From an uncultured Alsobacter sp. (GTDB lineage: Bacteria; Pseudomonadota; Alphaproteobacteria; Rhizobiales; Beijerinckiaceae): 33,653 nucleotides of DNA. Shown here in pieces: positions 18,577 through 26,978 of the stretch. Where the stretch lies: positions 1 to 33,653 of the forward strand of contig NZ_CAMFHB010000058.1 in assembly GCF_945952055.1 (NCBI RefSeq). The letters are read 5' to 3'. Made by a program: the position numbers and the translations under genes. The notes beneath the pieces were generated by a model that saw only the letters and a list, made by a program, of their open reading frames with translations, did no database searches and was not told the DNA's origin. Positions within the stretch are counted from its first letter, which is position 1; each line of letters begins with the position of its first letter.

Positions 18577-19560
18577 TCAGCGGCCCTGGCGCGCCAGGCG
18601 AGCGGCCTTGAGCTTGGCGAAGTCCTCGCCGGCATGGTGGGACGAGCGCGTCAGCGGGGACGACGATACCAGCAGGAAGCCCTTGGTCGCGGCGATGGTG
18701 GCGAAGCTGCGGAATTCGTCCGGCGTCACGAAGCGCATGACGGGGTGATGCTTGCGGGTCGGCTGCAGGTACTGGCCGATCGTCAGGAAATCGACCTCCG
18801 CCGAGCGCAGGTCGTCCATGAGCTGCAGCACCTCGTTCCGCTCCTCGCCCAGGCCCACCATGATGCCGGACTTGGTGAAGATGGTCGGATCGAGCTCCTT
18901 CACCCGCTGCAGCAAGCGGATGGAATGGAAGTAGCGCGCGCCCGGCCGCACCTTCAGGTACTTCGACGGCACGGTCTCGAGATTGTGGTTGAACACGTCG
19001 GGCCGCGCCTCGACCACGACCTCCAGGGCCCCGTCCTTGCGCAGGAAGTCGGGCGTCAGGACCTCGATGGTCGTCGTGGGGCTGTCGCGGCGGATGGCGC
19101 GGATCACCCGGGCGAAGTGCTCGGCACCGCCGTCGGCGAGGTCGTCGCGGTCGACCGAGGTGATCACCACGTGACTGAGGCCGAGCTTGGCCACCGCCGA
19201 GGCGACGTTGTCGGGCTCGCTCTCGTCGAGCGCGCCGGGAAGCCCGGTCTTCACGTTGCAGAAGGCGCAGGCACGGGTGCAGGTGTCACCCATGATCATG
19301 AAGGTGGCGTGCTTCTTTTCCCAGCACTCGCCGATGTTGGGGCAGCCGGCCTCCTCGCAGACGGTGACGAGCTTGTTCTCGCGCACGATCTTGTGGGTCT
19401 CGGCCCATTTGGGCGAGCCCGGCGCCTTCACGCGGATCCAGTCCGGCTTGCGCGCGATCGGCTGGTCGGGCCGGTGCGCCTTCTCCGGGTGGCGCGGCTT
19501 CTCCGCGCCGTCGCCCGCCTTGCGCGGGTCGGATCCAACAGTGTCGATCAGCAGGGCCAT
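18577..19560 (-). CDS. lipA: Lipoyl synthase LipA
   Basis: LipA is a radical-SAM enzyme that inserts two sulfurs into octanoyl groups on lipoyl domains, here those of PdhB, PdhC and other E2 proteins. The 327-aa protein has the auxiliary cluster cysteines C68, C73 and C79 ([12 protein letters not shown]), the radical-SAM cysteines C94, C98 and C101 (CTRACAFC), [27 protein letters not shown], and the C-terminal RSSHHAGE serine region. GAGGAGG precedes the ATG by about 4-5 bases, a strong ribosome site. In many relatives lipA follows lpdA closely; here the ABC importer and the GlsB-type gene lie between them. Confidence 0.97.
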   Translation of the reverse strand: MALLIDTVGSDPRKAGDGAEKPRHPEKAHRPDQPIARKPDWIRVKAPGSPKWAETHKIVRENKLVTVCEEAGCPNIGECWEKKHATFMIMGDTCTRACAFCNVKTGLPGALDESEPDNVASAVAKLGLSHVVITSVDRDDLADGGAEHFARVIRAIRRDSPTTTIEVLTPDFLRKDGALEVVVEARPDVFNHNLETVPSKYLKVRPGARYFHSIRLLQRVKELDPTIFTKSGIMVGLGEERNEVLQLMDDLRSAEVDFLTIGQYLQPTRKHHPVMRFVTPDEFRSFATIAATKGFLLVSSSPLTRSSHHAGEDFAKLKAARLARQGR

Positions 19561-19597
19561 CGCGACCTCCTCGCACGGGCCGCGCCCGGCCCCCTCG

Positions 19598-19625
19598 ACC
19601 TAGTCATTTTCGGTCGCCCGGACAA
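19598..19625 (-). promoter_or_regulatory. Candidate promoter of lipA-coq10
   Basis: On the minus strand TTGTCC (19625-19620), 16 bases and CTAGGT (19603-19598) resemble a housekeeping -35/-10 pair, about 38 bases upstream of the lipA start. It lies in the 89-base gap after the permease gene. Confidence 0.35.
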
Positions 19626-19649
19626 GGAGCGACAATGGTCGCACCCGCA

Positions 19650-20480
19650 TCAATTGGCCATGGCCCCCTGGGTCATGCCCTTCACGAGGAAAGGCTCCAG
19701 CAGCACGAACACCACCAGCATGGGCAGCACGGAGAGCGTTGCCGCCGCCATCAGGCTCGACCATTCGACGAGATATTCGCCCGTGAAGGATTGCAGGCCG
19801 ACCGTGACGAGCCAGTGCTCGGGCTTGCTCATCAGGGTTCGCGCGAAGACGAGGTCCGACCATGTCACGATGGCCACATAGGCGGCGCAGGCGGCGATCC
19901 CCGGCCGGGACAACGGCAGCACGACGTGGCGGAAGGCGCCGAGTTCGCTGGCGCCATCCAGCCATGCCGCCTCTTCCAGTTCGCGCGGGATGGCGTCGAA
20001 GAAGCCCTTCAGGAGCCAGGTGGCGAAGGGCACCGCCACCGCGCTGTTGGCGAGCACCAGGCCGAAGCGCGTCTCGATGAGCCCCACGGTGGAGAACAGG
20101 ATGAAGAAGGGGATGACCACGAGGGCGCCGGGCAGCATCTTGCTCAGCAGCAGGCCCATGCCCATGGCCCGCTGCGCCGCCGTGCGGTAGCGCGACAGGC
20201 TGTAGCCGGCCATCGCGGACGCCACGAGCGTGACGGCGAGCGTGCCCAGCATCACGAGCGTGCTGTTGGCGATCCAGGTGAGCAGCGGCTTGCGCAGGAG
20301 CACGGTGGCGTAGGCGTCCCACGACATCGCCGAGAGTGGGGGCAGCACCGGGGGCGAGCGCGACAGCATGAGGCTGGTCGGCAGCACCGAAGTCAGCACC
20401 ATCCAGTAGATGGGAAACAGCGCGAAGCCCATCGCCGCCAGCGCCAGGAGCAAGAGGATCAGACGGCGCCGGTCAGCCAT
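19650..20480 (-). CDS. ABC sugar transporter permease, MalG type
   Basis: This 276-aa inner-membrane protein is one half of the channel of a carbohydrate-type ABC importer. It shows about six membrane segments, the first at residues 7-27. The cytoplasmic EAA loop is EEAAWLDGASELGAFRHVVLPLSRPGI (about 180-205), where the ATPase would dock. It ends with a hydrophobic helix and EPFLVKGMTQGAMAN. The start codon overlaps the end of the MalF-type gene by 8 bases, so the two are translationally coupled. It is the last gene of the operon, and no ATPase gene follows. Confidence 0.93.
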   Translation of the reverse strand: MADRRRLILLLLALAAMGFALFPIYWMVLTSVLPTSLMLSRSPPVLPPLSAMSWDAYATVLLRKPLLTWIANSTLVMLGTLAVTLVASAMAGYSLSRYRTAAQRAMGMGLLLSKMLPGALVVIPFFILFSTVGLIETRFGLVLANSAVAVPFATWLLKGFFDAIPRELEEAAWLDGASELGAFRHVVLPLSRPGIAACAAYVAIVTWSDLVFARTLMSKPEHWLVTVGLQSFTGEYLVEWSSLMAAATLSVLPMLVVFVLLEPFLVKGMTQGAMAN

Positions 20481-21378
20481 GGGCCTCGTCCCGCTTCAGG
20501 CTGAGCCAGGACAGCACCGCGCATCCGGCCAGCAGGAGGATGCCGATGGCCGACGCCATGCCGAGCCGGAAGAACTGGAACGCCTCTTCGTAGACGAGCA
20601 GCGACAGCGTCTGCGTCGCGCGCGAGGGCCCTCCCCCCGTCGTGGCGAAGATGATGTCGAAGTCTTTCACCACCCAGAGCGTCTGCAGCACGAGCGCCAG
20701 CGCCGCCGCGCCGCGGATCCCAGGCCAGGTAACGTTGCGGAAGAGCTGCCAGCGGTTGGCCCCGTCCATGCGCGCGGCCTCGTAGAGCGCGATCGGGATC
20801 GACTGGAGCGCGGCCAAAATCGTGAGCACGAAGAAGGGGAAGCACTTCCAGACGGCCGGAAGCAGCACCGCCCAGGGCGCGGTCCGGGCATTCGAGAACC
20901 AGGCCACGTCGCCGCCCGACCAGCCGAGCCCGCGCAGGCCCGCGTTCACGACGCCGTAGGACGCATCGAACATCCACAGGGACGCGATCGCCGCCACCAC
21001 GCCGGGCACGGCCCAGGGCAGCAGCATCAGGCTGCGGATGACCCGCCGGCCCGGAAACTCGCGGTTGAGCAGGAGGGCGAGGCCGAGACCGATCAGGAAG
21101 GCCGGGCCGATGACGCCGACGGCGAAGAACACGGTGCGCCCCGCCGCGGCCCAGACGACCTCGTCCGTGAGCGCCCGCTCGAAGTTGCCGAACCCGACCG
21201 GCAACCGATCCAGGCGCGCGATGTTCGGGGCACGGCCGACCCTGAGGCTCGTCGCGACGATGCTGTAGATCGGATAGGCCACGAGACCGGCCACCAGCAC
21301 CAGCGCCGGCGTGAGCAGGCCCCAGGCAATGAGGGTCTCGCGGCGGGGCTTGAGCCCGCGTGCCATCGACTGGCTCAC
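20473..21378 (-). CDS. ABC sugar transporter permease, MalF type
   Basis: This 301-aa inner-membrane protein is the partner of the MalG-type permease. Six membrane segments are visible, starting with LIAWGLLTPALVLVAGLVAYPIY. The EAA loop is YEAARMDGANRWQLFRNVTWPGIRGA, and the conserved PWAVPGVVAAIASLWMFD stretch lies mid-protein. The start may be the GTG at 21378 or the ATG four codons later (21366); GGGG lies upstream of the GTG. The upstream gap to the binding-protein gene is 250 bases and holds a palindromic interspersed repeat. Sugar specificity cannot be read from the sequence. Confidence 0.93.
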   Translation of the reverse strand: MSQSMARGLKPRRETLIAWGLLTPALVLVAGLVAYPIYSIVATSLRVGRAPNIARLDRLPVGFGNFERALTDEVVWAAAGRTVFFAVGVIGPAFLIGLGLALLLNREFPGRRVIRSLMLLPWAVPGVVAAIASLWMFDASYGVVNAGLRGLGWSGGDVAWFSNARTAPWAVLLPAVWKCFPFFVLTILAALQSIPIALYEAARMDGANRWQLFRNVTWPGIRGAAALALVLQTLWVVKDFDIIFATTGGGPSRATQTLSLLVYEEAFQFFRLGMASAIGILLLAGCAVLSWLSLKRDEAHG

Positions 21379-21466
21379 CGCGTCACCCCAACCGTCCTCA
21401 TCCTGAGAGCTCGTGAATCAATCCCCGGTGTAGGCGTTGGAACTGACCTTTTTACCGCGCGACCAC

Positions 21467-21570
21467 CTCTCCGCGCGTCCTGCCCGGGCTTGGCCCGGGC
21501 ATCCACGACTGTGCTGGGGCCAGCCTGAAGTCGTGGGTGGCCGGGCCAAGCCCGGCCATGACGCGGAGAG
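21467..21570. repeat. REP/RIME-like palindromic intergenic element
   Basis: A roughly 104-bp imperfect palindrome occupies the gap between the binding-protein and permease genes. Outer arms are CTCTCCGCG (21467-21475) and CGCGGAGAG (21562-21570); inner arms CCACGACT (21503-21510) and AGTCGTGG (21529-21536). Each side carries a GC-rich core of the form GCCCGGGCTTGGCCCGGGC or its near copy, and the centre has GCTGGGGCCAGC. The core resembles GGCCGGGCTTGACCCGGCC-type interspersed repeats known in Hyphomicrobiales and Rhodospirillales genomes (from memory). Such elements can stabilise or end transcripts. Confidence 0.75.
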
Positions 21571-21628
21571 GGAGGTGCCAGTTGACGCTCGGCTGTTTCG
21601 AAGCACGACGACCACTCAGCCTCACCCG

Positions 21629-22882
21629 TCACTTCAGCGGCACCGCCCGCTCGAGCTCCTTCTGGAGGTCGCCCAGCACCTTCTCCGTGGGGTCCTGCGT
21701 CGACTGCAGCTTGAGCATGCCGCGCCCGAAGATCGTGGCGTACTCGTTGTAGCTTTCCATGAGCGCCGGCTGGGTCGGGAACACGGACACGGCGGTGGCG
21801 GCCGAGTCCATCACCAGCTTGAGGTGCGGCAGCTTCTGAGCGGCGTCGGCCGGCAGCGAGTCCTTGCGGGGCGCGGGCGAGGCGGACATCACCACGTACT
21901 GGCCCTGCCACTTCGGCGTCGCCGCCAGCTGGATGAGCTTCCAGACGAGCTCCTGCTTGTCCTTGGACGCGCCGGCCGCGATGTGGATCGAGTTCGACGT
22001 GCCGCCGGTGACGTTGGGAAACGGCACGCGCGTGACCTTCAGGTTGGCACGCACGGCCTCGGGCGCCTTCTCGACGAAGGCCCAGATCCACGGGCCGTCA
22101 CGCAGGAACGTCGCCTTGCCGTCGATGAACAGCTGGCGCGCGGTCGTGGAATTGGTGCCGGGCGGAGCGTACTTCATCGACGTGCGGTACTGCTCGACGG
22201 CCGCGACGACCTTGGGATCGGTGAAGGCGTATTTGCCGTCCTTCACCCAGTCGAGCCCCTGCCCCATCACCCAGGTGCCGGCTTCGACGACCAGGTTCGG
22301 ATGCTCGATCGAGGTGGCCACCAGGCCGAACTGGCCGGCGTCGCGCTTGGTCGTCTTCTCGATCGCGGCGAGCCACTCCGCCGGCGTCGTCGGCACCTTG
22401 GCGCCCGCGTCGTCGAGGAGTTTCTGGTTGTAGTAGAGCAGGCTCCCGTAGCCCATCAGCAGGACGCCCTGGACCTTCCCGTCCCAGGTCATGTCACCCT
22501 GCAACGGCGTCCAGGTGGCCGGGATGTCGGTCTTCTTCAACCGGTCGTCGATGGGGAGCAGCCAGCCCTGCGAGGCGAAGGCGGCGAAGTTGCGCGTCGG
22601 CAGGTGAACCACGTCCGGCGGATTGTTTCCGGCGAAGCGCACCGTGAGCTGCTGGATGTAGTTGGCGAACGGGATCGAGTAGAAATTGACCTTCACGCCG
22701 GGGTTCTGCTGCTCGAACTCGGCGATCAGCGCCTTCCACCAGCCCGACACGCCGGGCTCCTCGGCCTGCCAGCTCGGGAAATCGAGGGTGACGGTCTGGG
22801 CCGATGCCGGAAAGGCCCATCCGGCACCGATGGCGAGACCCGCCGCGAGGGCCAGGCCGTGACGACGCGTGACGCGAACCAT
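21629..22882 (-). CDS. ABC transporter substrate-binding protein, carbohydrate type
   Basis: The 417-aa product is a periplasmic binding protein of the extracellular-solute-binding family 1, which delivers sugars or sugar derivatives to MalFG-type permeases. It starts with a Sec signal peptide (MVRVTRRHGLALAAG to ASA, cleavage near residue 28). The fold features are the early FPSWQAEEPGVSGWWKALIAEFEQQNPGVKV, NNPPDVVHLPTRNFAAFASQGWLLPIDD, YGSLLYYNQKLLDDAG, and GKATFLRDGPWIWAFVEKAP. The ATG at 22882 is chosen because the signal peptide begins there and GGGAGAG lies 8 bases upstream. It is the first gene of the importer operon. Substrate unknown. Confidence 0.93.
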   Translation of the reverse strand: MVRVTRRHGLALAAGLAIGAGWAFPASAQTVTLDFPSWQAEEPGVSGWWKALIAEFEQQNPGVKVNFYSIPFANYIQQLTVRFAGNNPPDVVHLPTRNFAAFASQGWLLPIDDRLKKTDIPATWTPLQGDMTWDGKVQGVLLMGYGSLLYYNQKLLDDAGAKVPTTPAEWLAAIEKTTKRDAGQFGLVATSIEHPNLVVEAGTWVMGQGLDWVKDGKYAFTDPKVVAAVEQYRTSMKYAPPGTNSTTARQLFIDGKATFLRDGPWIWAFVEKAPEAVRANLKVTRVPFPNVTGGTSNSIHIAAGASKDKQELVWKLIQLAATPKWQGQYVVMSASPAPRKDSLPADAAQKLPHLKLVMDSAATAVSVFPTQPALMESYNEYATIFGRGMLKLQSTQDPTEKVLGDLQKELERAVPLK

Positions 22883-22989
22883 GGTGCGCTCTCTCCCTGT
22901 CCAGTGCTGTGCTCGCACGTTGCCAGGGAGTTTGGGCCGCCAGTGGCAGGTTGCCAAGCGGTAATCGGGCCGCGAGAGAGGGAATGGCG

Positions 22990-23039
22990 AATGGCGAGTA
23001 GCGGGCGTCGTACGTCCACCCTACTCGCTACTCGCCATT
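22990..23039. repeat. 14-bp inverted repeat between GlsB-type gene and importer operon
   Basis: AATGGCGAGTAGCG (22990-23003) and CGCTACTCGCCATT (23026-23039) are perfect complements separated by 22 bases. Left of it GAATGGC is repeated directly. It could fold into a strong hairpin ending the GlsB-type transcript, but no U-tract follows. Similar TACTCGCCATT stretches occur as scattered repeats in related genomes (from memory). The rest of the 183-base gap shows nothing I can name. Confidence 0.6.
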
Positions 23040-23065
23040 TGCTGTCTGCTCCCCAGACCCGCCTT

Positions 23066-23359
23066 TCACCCCTGTGGCGGCGCGCGGTTGGCCCGGACCT
23101 GCCGCCAGACCCACAGCACGATGACCGCGCCGACGACGGCCGCGATCAGGGTGCGGAAGAAACCGAAGACGGGGATGTTGAGCACCTCGGCGAGCTTGCC
23201 GCCCACGAAGGCACCTGCCACGCCGACCAAGAGATTGGTCAGAAGTCCATGATCGGACTCGGTGATCTTCTCCGCGATCCAGCCGGCGAGCACGCCGATG
23301 ACGAGCATCGTGAAGAGCCCGACGCCGGGCTGCCCCAGCGCTGCGAAAGTCCCGTCCAT
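23066..23359 (-). CDS. GlsB/YeaQ/YmgE-family membrane protein
   Basis: The 97-aa protein belongs to the transglycosylase-associated (GlsB/YeaQ/YmgE) family of small inner-membrane proteins, often induced by stress. Three hydrophobic segments are visible: FTMLVIGVLAGWIAE (about 16-30), LLTNLLVGVAGAFVGGKLAEVL (39-60) and TLIAAVVGAVIVLWVWRQV (70-88). Gly-rich GVAGAFVGG is the family hallmark. The catalytic role suggested by the old name is not supported. It follows lpdA by 28 bases on the same strand and may be the last gene of the pdh transcript, although such genes usually have their own stress promoter. Confidence 0.9.
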   Translation of the reverse strand: MDGTFAALGQPGVGLFTMLVIGVLAGWIAEKITESDHGLLTNLLVGVAGAFVGGKLAEVLNIPVFGFFRTLIAAVVGAVIVLWVWRQVRANRAPPQG

Positions 23360-23387
23360 TCCCGTCCCCCGGTCGCCGACCGCACGC

Positions 23388-24824
23388 TCAGGTGTGGATC
23401 ACCCGCCCATAGGCGTCGAGCACGCTCTCGTGCATCATCTCCGACAGCGTCGGGTGCGGGAAGACCGTGTGCATCAGGTCTTCTTCGGTCGTCTCCAGGT
23501 TCATGGCGACGACGAAGCCCTGGATGAGCTCGGTCACCTCTGCGCCGATCATGTGGGCGCCGAGCAGCTTGCCGGTCTTGGCGTCGAACACGGTCTTGAC
23601 CATGCCCTCCGGCTCGCCGAGCGCGATGGCCTTGCCGTTGCCGGCGAACGGGAAGCGGCCGACCTTGACCTGGAAGCCCTGCTCCTTGGCCTTGGCCTCG
23701 GTGAGGCCGACCGAGGCGACCTGCGGGTTGCAATAGGTGCAGCCCGGGATCTTGAGCTTGTCCATCGGATGGACGTGCATGCCCTTGATCGCTTCCACGC
23801 AGATGACGCCCTCGTGCTCGGCCTTGTGGGCGAGCATCGGCGGGCCGGCGACGTCGCCGATGGCGTAGATGCCGGGCACGTTGGTCTTCCCCGTGCCGTC
23901 GGTGACGACCGTGCCGCGGTCCATCTTCACGCCGAGCGCCTCCAGGCCCAGCCCCTCGACGTTGCCGACCACGCCGACCGCCGAGATGAGCCGCTCCGCC
24001 GACAGCGTCTGCACGGACTTGCCGTCATCGACGGTCGCGGTGACGCCGGCCGCGGTCTTCTCGACCTTGGCGACCTTGGCGCCCGTGATGATCTTGATGC
24101 CCTGCTTCTCGAAGCGCTTGCGGGCGAGCGCCGCGATCTCGGCGTCCTCGACCGGCAGGATCTGCGGCAGGAGCTCGATCACCGTCACCTCCGCACCCAT
24201 GGTGCGGTAGAAGGAGGCGAACTCGATGCCGATGGCGCCGGAGCCCATGACGATGAGCGACTTGGGCATCGAGGGTGGCACCATGGCTTCGAAGTACGTC
24301 CAGATGCGGTCCTTGTCCGGTTCGATGCCGGGCAGCACGCGCGGCCGGGCGCCAGTGGCGACGATGATGTTCTTGGCCTTGTAGACCCCCTCCCCGAGCG
24401 TGCCCTTGGGTGGCGGGTTCTGCGGCTGCACGGCGGGCTTCGACGGCTTGCCGACGGTGACCTCGCCGACCTTCGTGATCTTGGCCTCGCCCCAGATCAC
24501 GTCGATCTTGTTCTTCTTCATCAGGAAGCCGACGCCGCCGTTGAGCTGCTGCGACACCCCACGCGAGCGCTTCACCACCGCACCGATGTCGAAGCCCACG
24601 CCTTGCGCGGAGAGCCCGTAGGCGCCCGGATGCTGCATGTAGTGGAAGATCTCGGCCGAGCGCAGCAGCGCCTTGGTCGGGATGCAGCCCCAGTTCAGGC
24701 AGATGCCTCCCAGGTGCTCGCGCTCGACGACCGCGGTCTTGAACCCGAGCTGGGCGGACCGGATGGCGGCGACATAGCCGCCCGGCCCGCCGCCGATGAT
24801 GATCACGTCGTAGGTATCGGACAT
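23388..24824 (-). CDS. lpdA: Dihydrolipoyl dehydrogenase (E3)
   Basis: E3 reoxidises the dihydrolipoyl groups of PDH and related complexes, passing electrons through a disulfide and FAD to NAD+. The 478-aa product has the FAD motif GGGPGGYVAA (11-20), the redox disulfide C42-C47 (GGICLNWGCIP), the NAD site VMGSGAIGIEFASFY, TNVPGIYAIGDVAGPPMLAHKA and the C-terminal HPHPTLSE-like region (FPHPTLSEMM) with the catalytic His. A Pro-rich insert near residues 127-143 follows the alphaproteobacterial pattern. The start is the ATG at 24824 with GGAG 6 bases upstream. It is the last enzyme gene of the pdh operon. Confidence 0.97.
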   Translation of the reverse strand: MSDTYDVIIIGGGPGGYVAAIRSAQLGFKTAVVEREHLGGICLNWGCIPTKALLRSAEIFHYMQHPGAYGLSAQGVGFDIGAVVKRSRGVSQQLNGGVGFLMKKNKIDVIWGEAKITKVGEVTVGKPSKPAVQPQNPPPKGTLGEGVYKAKNIIVATGARPRVLPGIEPDKDRIWTYFEAMVPPSMPKSLIVMGSGAIGIEFASFYRTMGAEVTVIELLPQILPVEDAEIAALARKRFEKQGIKIITGAKVAKVEKTAAGVTATVDDGKSVQTLSAERLISAVGVVGNVEGLGLEALGVKMDRGTVVTDGTGKTNVPGIYAIGDVAGPPMLAHKAEHEGVICVEAIKGMHVHPMDKLKIPGCTYCNPQVASVGLTEAKAKEQGFQVKVGRFPFAGNGKAIALGEPEGMVKTVFDAKTGKLLGAHMIGAEVTELIQGFVVAMNLETTEEDLMHTVFPHPTLSEMMHESVLDAYGRVIHT

Positions 24825-24898
24825 CGTGTTCTCCGGAATGCGCCCGGCCGAACCACGAACGGCCGGGCCGCCGTGACGATCGTGCGAAGCATGCAAAG

Positions 24899-25153
24899 TC
24901 AGCCTGGCTTGGCCGCCAGGGTTTCCAGGCGCCTCTCGATGAGCGCCAGACGCTCTTCGAAATCGCCAAGAAGAAACTTGGCCATCAACGTGTCGGCCCC
25001 CATCGCTTGCCGTATCGCCTTGTGGCGGGCGTCCAAGGAGGCGAAGGCGGCGCGCGTCTCATCCTGATGACGATCGATCTTCGTTTCGATCGTCGTCATC
25101 TTCGACCTGAGCTCCTGCAACATGGGAATGATCATGTCTGTCGGCTCCGGCAT
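24899..25153 (-). CDS. Small coiled-coil protein in the pdh operon, function unknown
   Basis: The 84-aa product is mostly helical and charged. Heptad-like patterns run through LQELRSKMTTIETKIDRHQDETRAAFASLDARHKAIRQ (about 12-49) and again in FEERLALIERRLETLAAKPG. There is no signal peptide, membrane segment or cysteine. GGAG precedes the ATG at 25153 by 8 bases, which supports translation. It sits between pdhC and lpdA on the same strand with gaps of about 75-80 bases. I do not recognise a named family. Binding to the PDH complex is possible from context only. Confidence 0.65.
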   Translation of the reverse strand: MPEPTDMIIPMLQELRSKMTTIETKIDRHQDETRAAFASLDARHKAIRQAMGADTLMAKFLLGDFEERLALIERRLETLAAKPG

Positions 25154-25233
25154 CTGAAATCTCCGTCGGTGCCGAAAAGGAAGGAATGAACATCCTTCAG
25201 ATCGGGCACCGACCCGAGATCGTCAACCTCTGC

Positions 25234-26658
25234 TCACACCAGCATGCCCATCGGGTTCTCGATGAGCTGGCGGAAGGCGCCGATCAGCTCGGCCCCCAGC
25301 GCGCCGTCGACCGCGCGGTGGTCGGTGGAGAGCGTCACGGACATCACCGTGGCCACGGCCGGCTGGCCGTTCTTCACGATGACGCGCTGCTCGCCGGCGC
25401 CGACCGCCAGGATCGAGGAGTGCGGCGGGTTGATCACCGCCGAGAAGTCCTTGATCCCGAACATGCCGAGGTTCGACACGGCGGACGTGCCGCCCTGGTA
25501 CTCCTCCGGCTTCAGCTTGCGGGCCTTGGCGCGCGCCGCGTAGTCCTTCATCTCGTTGGAGATGGCGGACAGCGTCTTGGTGTCGGCATTGCGCACGACC
25601 GGCGTGATCAGGCCACCGGGGATCGACACGGCGACGCCGATGTCGGCGCGCTTGTGCTTGAGCATGGCGCTCTCGGTCCAGGTGACGTTCGCCTCCGGCA
25701 CCCGCACCAGCGCGAGCGCCAGGGCCTTGATGACGAAGTCGTTGACCGAGACCTTGAAGGCCGGCTTACCGTCCTTGTCCTTCGGGGCCGACGCGTTGAT
25801 CTGCTCGCGCAGCGCAAGCAGCGCGTCGAGCTGGCAGTCGACCGTCAGGTAGAAGTGCGGGATCGTCTGCTTGGCCTCCAGGAGGCGGCGCGCGATGACC
25901 TTGCGCATGTTGTCGTGCGGCACTTCCTCGTAGCTGCCCGGCTCGTAGAGCTTGCGCACGGCATCTTCGGACATGCCGGTCGCCAGCGGGGCGGTGGCAG
26001 CGGCAGCCTTCGGCGCGGGCGCCGCGGCGGGAGCCGCTGCCGGCGCAGCCTTCCCGGTACCCCCCTCGATGGCGGCACGCACGTCGCGCTCCACCACCCG
26101 GCCATGCGGGCCCGATCCGGACACCTGACCAAGGTCGATGCCGGCGTCCTTGGCGATGCGCTTGGCGAGCGGCGAGGCGAACACGCGACCGCCGGACGGC
26201 GCCGCGCCGTTCATGGCCGGTGCCGATGCGGCAGGCGCGGCAGATGCAGCCGCAGGAGCGGCCGCGGGAGCAGCAGCCTGGGTCTGGGCCTGCGGCGCCG
26301 ATGCAGCCGCCGCGGCCGCGGGCGGTGCCGCCGCGGTCACCACGTCGGGCGCATTCTGGGGCGACTTGGGAGCGGGGGCCGCGCCGCCGCCCGAGGCGAC
26401 GGCCTTGGGATCCTCGCCCTCGCCCGCGATCACTGCGATGAGGTCGTTGACGGGAACGTCGGCGGTGCCGGCCGGCACCACGATCTTCGCCAGGATGCCC
26501 TCGTCGACCGCCTCGACCTCCATGGTCGCCTTGTCGGTCTCGATCTCGGCGATCACGTCGCCGGACTTGATCGTGTCGCCTTCCTTCTTCAGCCACTTGG
26601 CCAGGTTGCCCTTTTCCATCGTGGGGGAAAGGGCCGGCATCAGCACGTTCACAGGCAT
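25234..26658 (-). CDS. pdhC: Dihydrolipoamide acetyltransferase (PDH E2)
   Basis: E2 is the core of the pyruvate dehydrogenase complex; it carries acetyl groups on lipoyl-lysine and transfers them to CoA. The 474-aa protein has one lipoyl domain (1-80, ETDKATME with K43), an Ala/Pro linker (about 85-155), a peripheral-subunit-binding domain ([30 protein letters not shown], about 159-188), a second Ala/Pro linker, and the catalytic domain from about 245. The catalytic motif DHRAVDG gives H447 and D451. It lies downstream of pdhB, separated by a small DUF5076 gene. The lipoyl-coding DNA shares a 62-base identical block with pdhB. Confidence 0.97.
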   Translation of the reverse strand: MPVNVLMPALSPTMEKGNLAKWLKKEGDTIKSGDVIAEIETDKATMEVEAVDEGILAKIVVPAGTADVPVNDLIAVIAGEGEDPKAVASGGGAAPAPKSPQNAPDVVTAAAPPAAAAAASAPQAQTQAAAPAAAPAAASAAPAASAPAMNGAAPSGGRVFASPLAKRIAKDAGIDLGQVSGSGPHGRVVERDVRAAIEGGTGKAAPAAAPAAAPAPKAAAATAPLATGMSEDAVRKLYEPGSYEEVPHDNMRKVIARRLLEAKQTIPHFYLTVDCQLDALLALREQINASAPKDKDGKPAFKVSVNDFVIKALALALVRVPEANVTWTESAMLKHKRADIGVAVSIPGGLITPVVRNADTKTLSAISNEMKDYAARAKARKLKPEEYQGGTSAVSNLGMFGIKDFSAVINPPHSSILAVGAGEQRVIVKNGQPAVATVMSVTLSTDHRAVDGALGAELIGAFRQLIENPMGMLV

Positions 26659-26677
26659 GGGACAGCCTCGGGTTCGG

Positions 26678-26974
26678 TCAGTTGAAGGCGCCGGGATTGT
26701 TGGAAGGCGGCATGTCGTCGAGTTCCGAGCGGATGCCCTCGACGATCCGGGCGAGCGCCTCGGCTTCGTCGAGTTCGGTCTCGGCGGCGTAGATGGTCGC
26801 GGCGTGGCGGGCGAGGTCGACGAGCAGCCTCCCCCACACGAACGGGTCGTCGAAGGCGCGGCGCATGGCGACGCTCACGGCGCCGTCCGACACGCTGGCC
26901 CGGACCACCTCGTGTCCGCCGTTCTCGACGACGTCGGGTGGGGCCTCGAGCTCATGGAAGACCGCGTCCGCCAT
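26678..26974 (-). CDS. DUF5076 domain protein in the pdh operon
   Basis: The 98-aa soluble, acidic protein matches the DUF5076 family as I recall it, with [42 protein letters not shown] in the middle (about 22-63). A helical C-terminal part follows with [20 protein letters not shown]. It has no signal or membrane segment. The start lies 4 bases after the pdhB stop and its own stop 19 bases before pdhC, so it is translated within the pdh operon. The function is unknown; operon position suggests a link to pyruvate dehydrogenase. Confidence 0.8.
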   Translation of the reverse strand: MADAVFHELEAPPDVVENGGHEVVRASVSDGAVSVAMRRAFDDPFVWGRLLVDLARHAATIYAAETELDEAEALARIVEGIRSELDDMPPSNNPGAFN

Positions 26975-26978
26975 GGCG

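Noticed and set aside
15666-18611. A 981-codon open frame on the plus strand, antisense to the 746-aa membrane protein and coq10
   Set aside because: The translation is low-complexity and Arg/Gln/Gly/Pro-rich without family motifs; the opposite strand encodes recognisable proteins.
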